A stretch of DNA of 64,000 nt from the NCBI RefSeq assembly GCF_001632285.1, contig NZ_LWAH01000016.1, positions 1 through 64,000 on the forward strand. The letters run 5' to 3'. Origin of the DNA: Moraxella catarrhalis. Its GTDB lineage: Bacteria > Pseudomonadota > Gammaproteobacteria > Pseudomonadales > Moraxellaceae. Each line of letters starts with the position of its first letter. The first letter of the stretch is position 1. A program made the position numbers and the translations under genes. This document shows, piece after piece, positions 56,687 through 64,000 of the stretch. The notes beneath the pieces were generated by a model. It was not told the origin of the DNA. It ran no database searches and saw nothing but the letters and a program-made list of their open reading frames with translations.

Positions 56687-57217
56687 TTATTGCTCTGTCC
56701 AGCGTTTTTGGCTTTCTTTGATGACCTCTTTGGCAGTGTTGGCATCAAAAAAGCCCTCAACCACAGTTGAGCCTGGTTTTTTTAAGTCTTTATAATGACT
56801 AAAATGAAATTCAAGTTGCTTTATTAACTGTGGTGGTAGGTCGTCAAGACTATTATAGGCGTTGCCATTATTACGATCATCGGCAGGAACAACGATGACT
56901 TTATCGTCGACCTCGCCATCATCCACAAATTTCATTACCCCGATGACTTTGGCTTTAAGAAAAATACCCGTCGTCAAAGGCTGTTCTGTGATGATTAAGG
57001 CGTCTAATTCATCACCATCTTCGTCTAAGGTTTGGGGAATAAAGCCATAGTTGCATGGTTTGGCAAAGGCAATTGGCTCAACACGATCAAGCTCAAAGCA
57101 TGCCAAATGACGATTCCACTCAATTTTATGATTTGAGCCAGTCGGAATTTCAACAACCACATTGATGATACCATCATCAACATTGCCAGCATCTAGAATT
57201 TTATTAAAGTCAGCCAT
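56687..57217 (-). CDS. ppa: Inorganic pyrophosphatase
   Basis: 176 residues, family I. NVVVEIPTGSNHKIEW, the active-site stretch DEDGDELDALII (metal aspartates) and VPADDRN are present. It hydrolyses pyrophosphate from biosynthesis. ATG 57217 has a GGAG site; a start 4 codons upstream is less likely. Next gene upstream is lipB on the same strand. Confidence 0.94.
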   Translation of the reverse strand: MADFNKILDAGNVDDGIINVVVEIPTGSNHKIEWNRHLACFELDRVEPIAFAKPCNYGFIPQTLDEDGDELDALIITEQPLTTGIFLKAKVIGVMKFVDDGEVDDKVIVVPADDRNNGNAYNSLDDLPPQLIKQLEFHFSHYKDLKKPGSTVVEGFFDANTAKEVIKESQKRWTEQ

Positions 57218-57257
57218 GATTTGCTCCATAAAGTAAATAAGATAATAAAAACCAAGC

Positions 57258-58001
57258 TTATTTTAGCGTATCTTGGGTTCGTAATTCAACCAAACCAGCG
57301 TGCCGACGAGCAATATTTTTAATCAACTGGGTGATAAATACCCCCATATCATCTGCTGTAAATTGCCCAAAACTTGATAATTTCGCCATTGGCATCCCTG
57401 CATAGCCACAAGGATTGATGGCATGAAAGGCACTTAAATCATTGATAAGATTAATGGCGATACCATGATAGCTAAAACCTTGCTTAATCTTAAATCCTAA
57501 ACTTGCAATCTTACCAAGCATATCGCCTGTATGATTATAAATATACACACCGGGTGCATCACGGCGTGCTTTGACGGTGAGTGTTTTGGGTAAATAGTGT
57601 GCCACAATATCAATGATGGCTTGTTCGGCATGGCTGACTAAGTCTCTTACGCCAAAATTTAAACGATGTAAATCAAATAGCCAATACACGACCAATTGAC
57701 CATCTCCATGCCAAGTGACCTGACCGCCTCGATCTGTTTGAATGATGGGCGTGTCTGTACGATATAAGATATGCTCAGGTTTGCTTGCTTGCCCAAGTGT
57801 ATAGACATTTTGATGCTCAACAATCCATAGCTCATCAGCATGATGCTGATTAATTTTCTTATTCTCAATGCGTTTTAATGTGTGGTTTAGCATGGATTCA
57901 TGCACGGTCTGATAATCGGCATTATCCAAAAGACGCACCGTCAGCGTATCGGTGGACAAAGCAAGTAAATCAAGGTGTGAAGATGGAATGATTTTATTCA
58001 T
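57258..58001 (-). CDS. lipB: Octanoyl-[ACP]:protein N-octanoyltransferase
   Basis: 247 residues. RGGQVTWHGDGQLVVY and INPCGYAGMPMAKLSSF, with the catalytic Cys and the conserved Lys in GKIASLG, identify LipB. It moves octanoate from acyl carrier protein to lipoyl domains, the first step of endogenous lipoate synthesis. lipA is not in the window. It lies 41 nt before ppa. Confidence 0.93.
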   Translation of the reverse strand: MNKIIPSSHLDLLALSTDTLTVRLLDNADYQTVHESMLNHTLKRIENKKINQHHADELWIVEHQNVYTLGQASKPEHILYRTDTPIIQTDRGGQVTWHGDGQLVVYWLFDLHRLNFGVRDLVSHAEQAIIDIVAHYLPKTLTVKARRDAPGVYIYNHTGDMLGKIASLGFKIKQGFSYHGIAINLINDLSAFHAINPCGYAGMPMAKLSSFGQFTADDMGVFITQLIKNIARRHAGLVELRTQDTLK

Positions 58002-58213
58002 AATAAAGCGGTTTGGTTTGTTAAATGGTTGATGTTATATTGCTTTTATTGATGATATTAGATTGGTGTCAAAGTTTGTGATAATATGCTAAAAACGAAT
58101 GTAATTATGATAAGGTGTTTGGGATAAGAATGCAAGATGATTGATAAACTGATGCACAATCAATAGTTTTTGTGTATGATAGGCTGACATTTACCTAAAC
58201 TTGGATAAAACTT

Positions 58214-59446
58214 ATGAGCGTGATTTTAAATGATAATCAGCCCATCATCACCTCGCTGCTTGATAATGATTTGTATAAATTTACCATGCTACAAGCCATG
58301 TTACACCAATTCCCACAAACGCATGGCGTATATCGATTTCGTTGTCGTAATAATCATGAAACCGCCTTTGCTTTGGGTGAGATTAAAGCAGATCTTGAGC
58401 AGCAGCTGGATTATTTGTGTCAGCTAAAATTTACTCAAGACGAGCTTGATTATCTGCGTGGCTTAAGATTTATCAAATCAGATTTTGTGGATTATTTAGA
58501 ATTATTTTCACTCAAACGCCGCTTTATCACCGTTTCAACTGATGAAAATCATTTTTTAAATATTGACATTGAAGGTCCGATGATCCAAGCGATGTTTTTT
58601 GAGATTTTTGTACTTTGTCTTGTTAGTGAGCTGTATTATCGCCGCTTGGCAACTGATGATATCATGGCAGAAGGTCAAAAACGACTGGATGCTAAGATTG
58701 CCTTATTGCATGAGTATCACGCCAAACAAATCACGCAGCCAATGCCTGCCGATAACGCTTTTACGGTGGCTGATTTTGGGACACGCCGCCGATTTAGTAA
58801 AGCTTGGCAATATCATGTGGTCAAATCGCTTCATGAGGCTTGCCCTTTTATTGTTCGTGGGACTTCTAATGTTTATTTGGCAAAACAGCTTGGTATTACC
58901 CCAATTGGCACCATGGCACATGAATTTTTACAGGCATTTCAGGCATTGGATGTCCGCCTAAGAAATTCTCAAAAAGCCGCTCTTGAAAGTTGGGTGAGAG
59001 AATATCGAGGTGACTTGGGTATTGCATTGACCGATGTGGTTGGTATGGATGCGTTTTTGCGTGATTTTGATTTGTATTTTGCCAAGTTATTTGACGGTCT
59101 TCGCCATGATAGTGGCGACCCATACGAATGGGGTGATAAGGCGATCGCCCATTATCACCAACTAAAAATTGACCCAAAAACCAAAATCTTGACTTTTAGT
59201 GATGGTCTAACCCTACAAAAAGCATGGGATTTACATCAGTATTTTAAAGATAAAATCAAAACGGGATTTGGAATTGGTACAAATTTAACGAATGATTTGG
59301 GTGAAGTGCAGTTAAACATTGTTCTAAAACTGGTTGCTTGTAATGGCCAGCCTGTTGCCAAGTTGTCAGACAGCCCTGGTAAGACAATGATTGATGACGA
59401 TACTTATTTGGCATATCTTAAGCAGGTCTTTGAAATCAAAGCATAA
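58214..59446 (+). CDS. pncB: Nicotinate phosphoribosyltransferase
   Basis: 410 residues. [14 protein letters not shown] and [16 protein letters not shown] (with the autophosphorylated His) and [22 protein letters not shown] identify PncB. It salvages nicotinic acid into NAD. The gene is divergent from lipB, has a plausible ribosome site and ends at a strong terminator. Confidence 0.95.
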   Translation: MSVILNDNQPIITSLLDNDLYKFTMLQAMLHQFPQTHGVYRFRCRNNHETAFALGEIKADLEQQLDYLCQLKFTQDELDYLRGLRFIKSDFVDYLELFSLKRRFITVSTDENHFLNIDIEGPMIQAMFFEIFVLCLVSELYYRRLATDDIMAEGQKRLDAKIALLHEYHAKQITQPMPADNAFTVADFGTRRRFSKAWQYHVVKSLHEACPFIVRGTSNVYLAKQLGITPIGTMAHEFLQAFQALDVRLRNSQKAALESWVREYRGDLGIALTDVVGMDAFLRDFDLYFAKLFDGLRHDSGDPYEWGDKAIAHYHQLKIDPKTKILTFSDGLTLQKAWDLHQYFKDKIKTGFGIGTNLTNDLGEVQLNIVLKLVACNGQPVAKLSDSPGKTMIDDDTYLAYLKQVFEIKA

Positions 59447-59457
59447 ATATAAACATT

Positions 59458-59497
59458 AAACAGCCAAATACTGACTCAGTTTGCCATTTGGCTGTTT
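59458..59497. terminator. Bidirectional terminator between pncB and xseB
   Basis: A 12-bp perfect stem (59458-59469 with 59486-59497), 16-nt loop, then AAATTTTATG. It lies between converging genes. Confidence 0.8.
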
Positions 59498-59543
59498 AAA
59501 TTTTATGTATTGTTCAGTCAATCTATGAAATATGTATAAAAAA

Positions 59544-59774
59544 TTATTCAGATGATTTATCTTGCGTGGCGACTTCTGCTTGTTCAAACGCTGATTGCAG
59601 TGCCTGCTCTACCGCTTCAATACGAGATTGACAAACACGGTATGCCGCCAAAGACTCCTCAACCAGTGTTACTAAGTTATCAATATCTAAATTATCATAG
59701 TGTTCAAGTTTATCGGCATTAGATTGTAAGATTTGGTAAGCGTCTTTAAAGTTTTTGGGGGTCGTGTGGCTCAT
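59544..59774 (-). CDS. xseB: Exodeoxyribonuclease VII small subunit
   Basis: 76 residues from ATG 59774 (80 from 59786). NFKDAYQILQSNADKLE and LVTLVEESLAAYRVCQSRIEAVEQAL match the helical hairpin of XseB. It pairs with XseA to degrade single-stranded DNA; xseA is not in the window. Neither start has a clear ribosome site. The gene stands alone. Confidence 0.82.
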   Translation of the reverse strand: MSHTTPKNFKDAYQILQSNADKLEHYDNLDIDNLVTLVEESLAAYRVCQSRIEAVEQALQSAFEQAEVATQDKSSE

Positions 59775-59859
59775 AGTTTTTATCATTTGGTCAAAGTATT
59801 TTGGTTATTGTAACGAATTTTTGGGTTGATGTTAAGTTGTTTGTTCATTTAAACCAAAA

Positions 59860-59896
59860 AGATAAGGTTTATCAAAAAGATGGATAAACCTTATCT
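59860..59896. repeat. 14-bp perfect inverted repeat upstream of the DASS transporter
   Basis: AGATAAGGTTTATC (59860-59873) and its exact complement (59883-59896) flank a 9-nt loop. It lies about 20 bp upstream of the predicted promoter, and no gene reads into it from either side. It may be an operator or an unassigned RNA hairpin. Confidence 0.65.
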
Positions 59897-59914
59897 ATTA
59901 TTATCACAAAATAA

Positions 59915-59942
59915 TTGCAAATTATAGTATTTTTGTTATTAT
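59915..59942 (+). promoter_or_regulatory. Predicted promoter of the DASS transporter gene
   Basis: TTGCAA (59915-59920), a 16-bp spacer and TATTAT (59937-59942), about 60 bp before the ATG. Confidence 0.5.
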
Positions 59943-60001
59943 ATTTTTATTGGTAATTATTGAATTTTAAATTGATAAAAAATTATGGTCAAGGACTTGG
60001 T

Positions 60002-61447
60002 ATGGCACAATCAGATCAATCAAAACAAACAGACTTTACGCTAAGAACGGATTTTCAGCATGATGATGATGGCGTACCACCATCAGGTGAGGTGCGACCC
60101 GATGCCATCAAAGGCATCGTGATTACCGTTATTGCAGCCATCATCGCTTATGTGCTGTATGCTTTTTTACCATTTGAGCCTTTGGCAAATAAAGGCTTGG
60201 CACTACTTTCATTCATTGGTATTTTATGGCTTACCGAAGCGATCCATGTGACCGCAACAGCGATTTTGGTGCCGCTGCTTGCGTTGTTTATTGGTATTCC
60301 TGATTTTAATACCAAAGCGGCATTAACCAGTTTTGCCAATCCCATTATCTTTGTCTTTTTTGGGGGATTTGCATTAGCAGCCACCTTACATGTCCAAAAG
60401 CTGGATAAAAAAATTGCCTATGGCTTGATTGGGCTGGCTGGTGGTCATTTGGGGCGTGCTGTGATGATGATGTTTGGTGTTACAGCAGCGTTGTCCATGT
60501 GGATTAGTAACACGGCGACAGCTGCCATGATGTTGCCTTTGGCAATTGGTTTGCTGGCCCAAGTAGATGCCAACAAAGATCGTAATACCTTTTTATTTGT
60601 ACTTTTGGGCATTGCTTATTCTGCCTCTATCGGTGGTTTGGGTACATTGGTTGGCTCGCCGCCTAATACAATTGCCGCCAAAGAGCTTGGTATTGATTTT
60701 CGTGAATGGATGAGTTTTGGTTTACCAATGGCAATTGTGCTGATGCCGTTTTTGATTGGTGCGATGTATGCCATCTTACGCCCAAATTTAGGTCAGCGTG
60801 TTGAGCTGGGTACTCAAGAAGCCATTCCGATGACTTTGCCACGCATTTTAACAACGATTATCTTTATTGCCACAGCAGCTTGCTGGATTTTTGGTAAGCA
60901 GTTGGGTGCTGTTTTAGGCTTTAGTAATCCTGATACGGTCATCGCTTTATTTGCTGCAGTGGCGGTATTGCTGCTTGGTTTGGTCAGCTGGAAGCAAATC
61001 TCGGATAATACTGACTGGGGCGTATTAATGCTCTTTGGCGGTGGTATTGCTTTATCAGATGTGATGAAAGATACGGGTGCATCTGCTGTCTTGGGTGAAA
61101 GTATTGCGACATTCTTGGGCAATTCATCAACTTTATTGGTTATTTTTGTGATTGCAGCATTCATCATCTTTTTGACGGAATTTACCAGCAATACCGCATC
61201 TGCTGCCTTACTTGTGCCACTGTTTGCACCAATTGGCGTTCAGCTTGGGCTGCCGCCTGAAGTTTTGATTATGGTTATCGGTATTGGTGCATCTTGTGCA
61301 TTTATGATGCCAGTTGCCACACCGCCGAATGCCATCATTATGGGTTCGGGTCATGTCAAACAAAAAGATATGATGAAAGTTGGCTTTTGGCTAAACTTAG
61401 TTGCCATCGTGATTGTAACCGCATGGGCGTATCTATTCTTGGCTTAA
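60002..61447 (+). CDS. DASS-family (SLC13) anion:Na+ symporter
   Basis: 481 residues with about 12 membrane helices. The two SNT motifs of DASS carriers are present (WISNTATAAMMLP and EFTSNTASAALLVPL), along with GTLVGSPPNTIAAKELG and VATPPNAIIMGSG. Family members import di- or tricarboxylates such as succinate, malate or citrate with sodium. AAGGA before ATG 60002 fixes the start. M. catarrhalis uses organic acids rather than sugars, which fits such an importer. Confidence 0.9.
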   Translation: MAQSDQSKQTDFTLRTDFQHDDDGVPPSGEVRPDAIKGIVITVIAAIIAYVLYAFLPFEPLANKGLALLSFIGILWLTEAIHVTATAILVPLLALFIGIPDFNTKAALTSFANPIIFVFFGGFALAATLHVQKLDKKIAYGLIGLAGGHLGRAVMMMFGVTAALSMWISNTATAAMMLPLAIGLLAQVDANKDRNTFLFVLLGIAYSASIGGLGTLVGSPPNTIAAKELGIDFREWMSFGLPMAIVLMPFLIGAMYAILRPNLGQRVELGTQEAIPMTLPRILTTIIFIATAACWIFGKQLGAVLGFSNPDTVIALFAAVAVLLLGLVSWKQISDNTDWGVLMLFGGGIALSDVMKDTGASAVLGESIATFLGNSSTLLVIFVIAAFIIFLTEFTSNTASAALLVPLFAPIGVQLGLPPEVLIMVIGIGASCAFMMPVATPPNAIIMGSGHVKQKDMMKVGFWLNLVAIVIVTAWAYLFLA

Positions 61448-61462
61448 TGTGATTGTAACAAC

Positions 61463-61501
61463 AAATCCCCAAATGAGATTTTGGGGATTTTAATCTTTTT
61501 G
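61463..61501 (+). terminator. DASS transporter terminator
   Basis: An 11-bp stem AAATCCCCAAA/TTTGGGGATTT (61463-61473, 61480-61490) with a 6-nt loop, followed by TAATCTTTTT. Confidence 0.88.
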
Positions 61502-61583
61502 ATTTTTTGTAAATTCTCATTGACCCTTAAAATCAAACAACCATCACTCAAAGGTGGCTTAAAAAGGTTTTTTGGGGCTTGAA

Positions 61584-62528
61584 TTAGTTTTGGTCAAACT
61601 GTGCTTGGCATAATTTGATAAACTCATGACCAAATTTACGAATTTCGCTATCGTCACGCACCGCAATCCAGCTGGTAAATCGCCCAAAATGGTTCACAGG
61701 AATGGCAACCAAATCAGGATAATGCTTAGGCTGATATGCCATCTCGGCAATAATACCAACACCAAGCCCTGATGATACATAAGTGCTGATGACATCTGAA
61801 TCAAGTGCTGCCAAAACAATGTCAGGATAAAATCCTGCTTTTTCAAAGACCTTATCAATCGTGCCACGACCCGTAAAGCCGCCATGATAAGTGACAATCG
61901 GATAACTGGCTAAGGTCGGTAAATCAACACCATCAGGCACATCGGCAAATTCTGCCAGTTCATGTGTTTTTGGAACAATCACCACATGCGACCAATCATA
62001 ATAGCGATGACAACGAAGCACGGCATTATTAAGTAGCGACTCGGTGGCAATACCAATATCGGCTTGACCACGAATCACCATTTGAGCAATCGTTTCAGGA
62101 TCAGCCTGCTGTAATACTAAGTTGACTTTATCAAATTTTTCACGAAATTCTTTGACAATTTGGGGTAAGACATAGCGGGCTTGGGTGTGTGTGGTGGCAA
62201 CAGTCAAAGTGCCTGCTTGAGCATTATTAAAATCAAGGCTTAAATTCTCAATGGTACGAATTTCAGCAAAAATCGCTTCAATGTGTGGCAAAAGTGCCCG
62301 ACCGATAGGGGTTAGACCTGTTAAACGCTTACCTTGACGCGTAAATACATCTGCTTTTAGCTGATTTTCAAGTGCAGCGATTTGCTTAGATAGGCTGGAT
62401 TGACTGGTGTGCAAAAGCTCAGCTGCTTGGCTAAGATTATAGCCATTCACCACAGTATGCCAAACAGTCTCAAGCTGTTTGAGCTGAATTTGTAGATGAC
62501 GCTGGTTGATGACAATGTCGATAGCCAT
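61584..62528 (-). CDS. cysB: CysB-like LysR-family regulator
   Basis: 314 residues. The winged helix-turn-helix (about 25-75, LSQAAELLHTSQSSLSKQIAALE) and the effector domain with TTHTQARYVLP and GADIGIATE-type sequence are those of CysB/Cbl. CysB activates sulfate assimilation and cysteine genes using N-acetylserine; cysE in this window makes its precursor. CysB versus Cbl cannot be separated by eye. It converges on the DASS gene. Confidence 0.83.
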   Translation of the reverse strand: MAIDIVINQRHLQIQLKQLETVWHTVVNGYNLSQAAELLHTSQSSLSKQIAALENQLKADVFTRQGKRLTGLTPIGRALLPHIEAIFAEIRTIENLSLDFNNAQAGTLTVATTHTQARYVLPQIVKEFREKFDKVNLVLQQADPETIAQMVIRGQADIGIATESLLNNAVLRCHRYYDWSHVVIVPKTHELAEFADVPDGVDLPTLASYPIVTYHGGFTGRGTIDKVFEKAGFYPDIVLAALDSDVISTYVSSGLGVGIIAEMAYQPKHYPDLVAIPVNHFGRFTSWIAVRDDSEIRKFGHEFIKLCQAQFDQN

Positions 62529-62732
62529 AAAATTCCTTGAGTAAATAAGTTGTCAAGATAAATTGGCTCATCATACCGAATTTTTACCCAAAAAGGTAAA
62601 AAAATTTACTAAAAAAACAAGAAAAGTATACAAAATTCAGCTAATTCAGGTAAAATGCAAAGAAAGATATCTCCTATTTTTACGCCATTTTGGCATTATT
62701 ATTTGATACCATTAAAATTGGATGACATGATT

Positions 62733-64000
62733 ATGAGCAGGATAACTCAATCTTACACAAAACCAAGTGCATGGCAAGCATTTTATCACGCATATTTTAA
62801 TAAACAGTCAGTTGCACTGTTATTTTTAGGATTTTCAGCAGGCATACCCATTTTATTAATTTTCTCAAGTTTGGGGCTTTGGCTTCGTGAAGCAGGCATT
62901 GACCGTGCGACAGTGACGATGTTTAGCTGGGCAGCACTGGGCTATTCATTTAAATTCATTTGGGCACCGCTGGTAGATGCACTGCCGCTGCCGATATTAA
63001 CTGGGCTGCTTGGCAGACGCCGCAGCTGGTTGCTGTTCACCCAAATTTTGGTAATTACTGCTTTGGTTTTGATGGCGATGACCAACCCTCAAAGTGGTGA
63101 GGCGATGTTAAGCATCATGGCGGCAGGTGCAGTTTTGCTTGGATTTTCTTCAGCCTCCCAAGATATCGTGATTGATGCGTATCGTATTGAGAGTGCACCT
63201 GCTGATATGCAGCCTGCTTTATCGGCAACCTATGTTATGGGTTATCGCATTGGGATGATTGTATCGGGTGCAGGTGCGTTGTATTTGGCAGATTTTTTTG
63301 GTTCAATGATGGAGGCTTACTCTTATCTGGCATGGCAAAAAACCTATTTGATTATGGCAGCTGTCATGGGTATTGGTATTTTGACCACGCTGGTGATTTC
63401 AGAACCAAAAACAGTGGTTAAGCCCATCACCCAAACCTCAAAAAACGACCTGAGACTTGTTGTTGTCTTTATATTGTCTGTATTGGCATTCATCTTGGTA
63501 TTTCGTGGCATGGGTAGTATCCTACCTGAGACTGATGATGTTTTACTGCAATTTGTCTATGGAACAGTGAGATTTATGCTTAGTATCATCGCTTTTGGTT
63601 TGGCAAGTTTTGGATTGGTCCAAGCCAAAATCGCCCCCAAAGAGATGGTTATAAAAACTTGGGTTGATCCTATGGTGGATTTTTTTCATCGTTATGGTCA
63701 AAAGGCAGTGCTTTTATTGGTATTGATTGGCTTGTATCGCATCAGTGATATTATTGCTGGTAATATCTCAAACATTTTTTATCAAGATTTGGGCTTTAGT
63801 AAAACCCAAATTGCCGATGCTGTCAAAGTTGTGGGTGTGGTTGCTTCGATTGCTGGCGGATTTGTTGGTGGCTGGCTTGCCCAAAAGATAAATATCATCA
63901 AAGCGATGAGTCTTGGTGCGATTTTGGCTTGCACAACCAATCTGTTATTTATTTTTTTATTTTATACGCCAACTGTGCCGATGATGTACTTTGCTGTCAT
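62733..64000 (+). CDS. ampG: AmpG-like muropeptide permease (partial)
   Basis: At least 422 residues, running off the window end. MFS-type helices from residue 28 on: FLGFSAGIPILLIFSSLGLWL then SWAALGYSFKFIWAPLVDALPLPIL, followed by GRRRSW and ASQDIVIDAYRIE. These are hallmarks of AmpG, which imports anhydromuropeptides for cell-wall recycling. An ATG at 62727 in the same frame is an alternative start. It diverges from the cysB-like gene. The stop codon lies beyond the window. Confidence 0.87.
   Translation, partial: MSRITQSYTKPSAWQAFYHAYFNKQSVALLFLGFSAGIPILLIFSSLGLWLREAGIDRATVTMFSWAALGYSFKFIWAPLVDALPLPILTGLLGRRRSWLLFTQILVITALVLMAMTNPQSGEAMLSIMAAGAVLLGFSSASQDIVIDAYRIESAPADMQPALSATYVMGYRIGMIVSGAGALYLADFFGSMMEAYSYLAWQKTYLIMAAVMGIGILTTLVISEPKTVVKPITQTSKNDLRLVVVFILSVLAFILVFRGMGSILPETDDVLLQFVYGTVRFMLSIIAFGLASFGLVQAKIAPKEMVIKTWVDPMVDFFHRYGQKAVLLLVLIGLYRISDIIAGNISNIFYQDLGFSKTQIADAVKVVGVVASIAGGFVGGWLAQKINIIKAMSLGAILACTTNLLFIFLFYTPTVPMMYFAV

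Noticed and set aside
1..64000. tRNA, rRNA or prophage genes
   Set aside because: No cloverleaf with a clear T-loop, no rRNA-like stretch and no phage structural gene was recognised by eye; a tRNA scan would be decisive.

Overview
The window looks like chromosome of Moraxella catarrhalis or a very close relative. The base composition is AT-rich. The best organism marker is an 863-residue trimeric autotransporter adhesin at 10916-13507 with all the hallmarks of UspA1: an extended signal region, GGG-type head repeats, stalk repeats shared with UspA2, and a YadA-type anchor. All gene names rest on motifs and family memory read from the sequence; no database search was run.

Layout. 1-573: remnant of an IS1-family element with a gutted transposase. 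710-3199: thiXYZ-like ABC importer for a thiamine pyrimidine precursor. 3339-5904: an RlpA-like protein, an M15-type peptidase lipoprotein and a HolD-like polymerase subunit. 6004-10523: serC, gloB, and an Lrp-family regulator divergent from leuA. 10669-13565: uspA1 with its own promoter, a roughly 210-nt structured leader and a terminator. 13655-15485: yjjP/yjjB exporter pair, a wrecked argD fragment and yacG. 15678-18414: DUF3360-type permease, a ribbon-helix-helix protein and a nitroreductase. 18592-22054 (minus): glycosyltransferase, lipid A late acyltransferase and aspS. 22512-27616: K+/H+ antiporter, SohB-like peptidase, short-chain dehydrogenase and MscS channel. 27664-35105 (minus): tag, cysE, trmJ, dnaE, a small membrane ORF and a ribosomal oxygenase. 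35362-45635: prmB, then the conserved block rlmN-pilF-ispG-[nuclease-like gene]-hisS-yfgM-bamB-der. 45703-49860 (minus): rnhB, lpxB, Smr protein and aroG. 50138-56567: ispB, glutaredoxin-like (minus), mtgA, ppk, ychJ and aroC. 56687-62528: ppa, lipB, pncB, xseB, a DASS transporter and a CysB-like regulator. 62733-end: AmpG-like permease running off the window.

Most of the window is core metabolism and envelope biogenesis: lipid A (lpxB, late acyltransferase), outer-membrane assembly (bamB), peptidoglycan (mtgA, RlpA, M15, AmpG), isoprenoids (ispG, ispB) and aromatic amino acids (aroG, aroC). Accessory signals sit at a few points: the IS remnant, the uspA1 leader, the argD pseudogene, and a HARE-HTH plus PD-(D/E)xK gene inserted between ispG and hisS where many gamma-proteobacteria carry rodZ. 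I saw no CRISPR array, prophage, rRNA or convincing tRNA gene. No clearly new multigene system was found; the nuclease-like gene and the uspA1 leader are the strongest leads.
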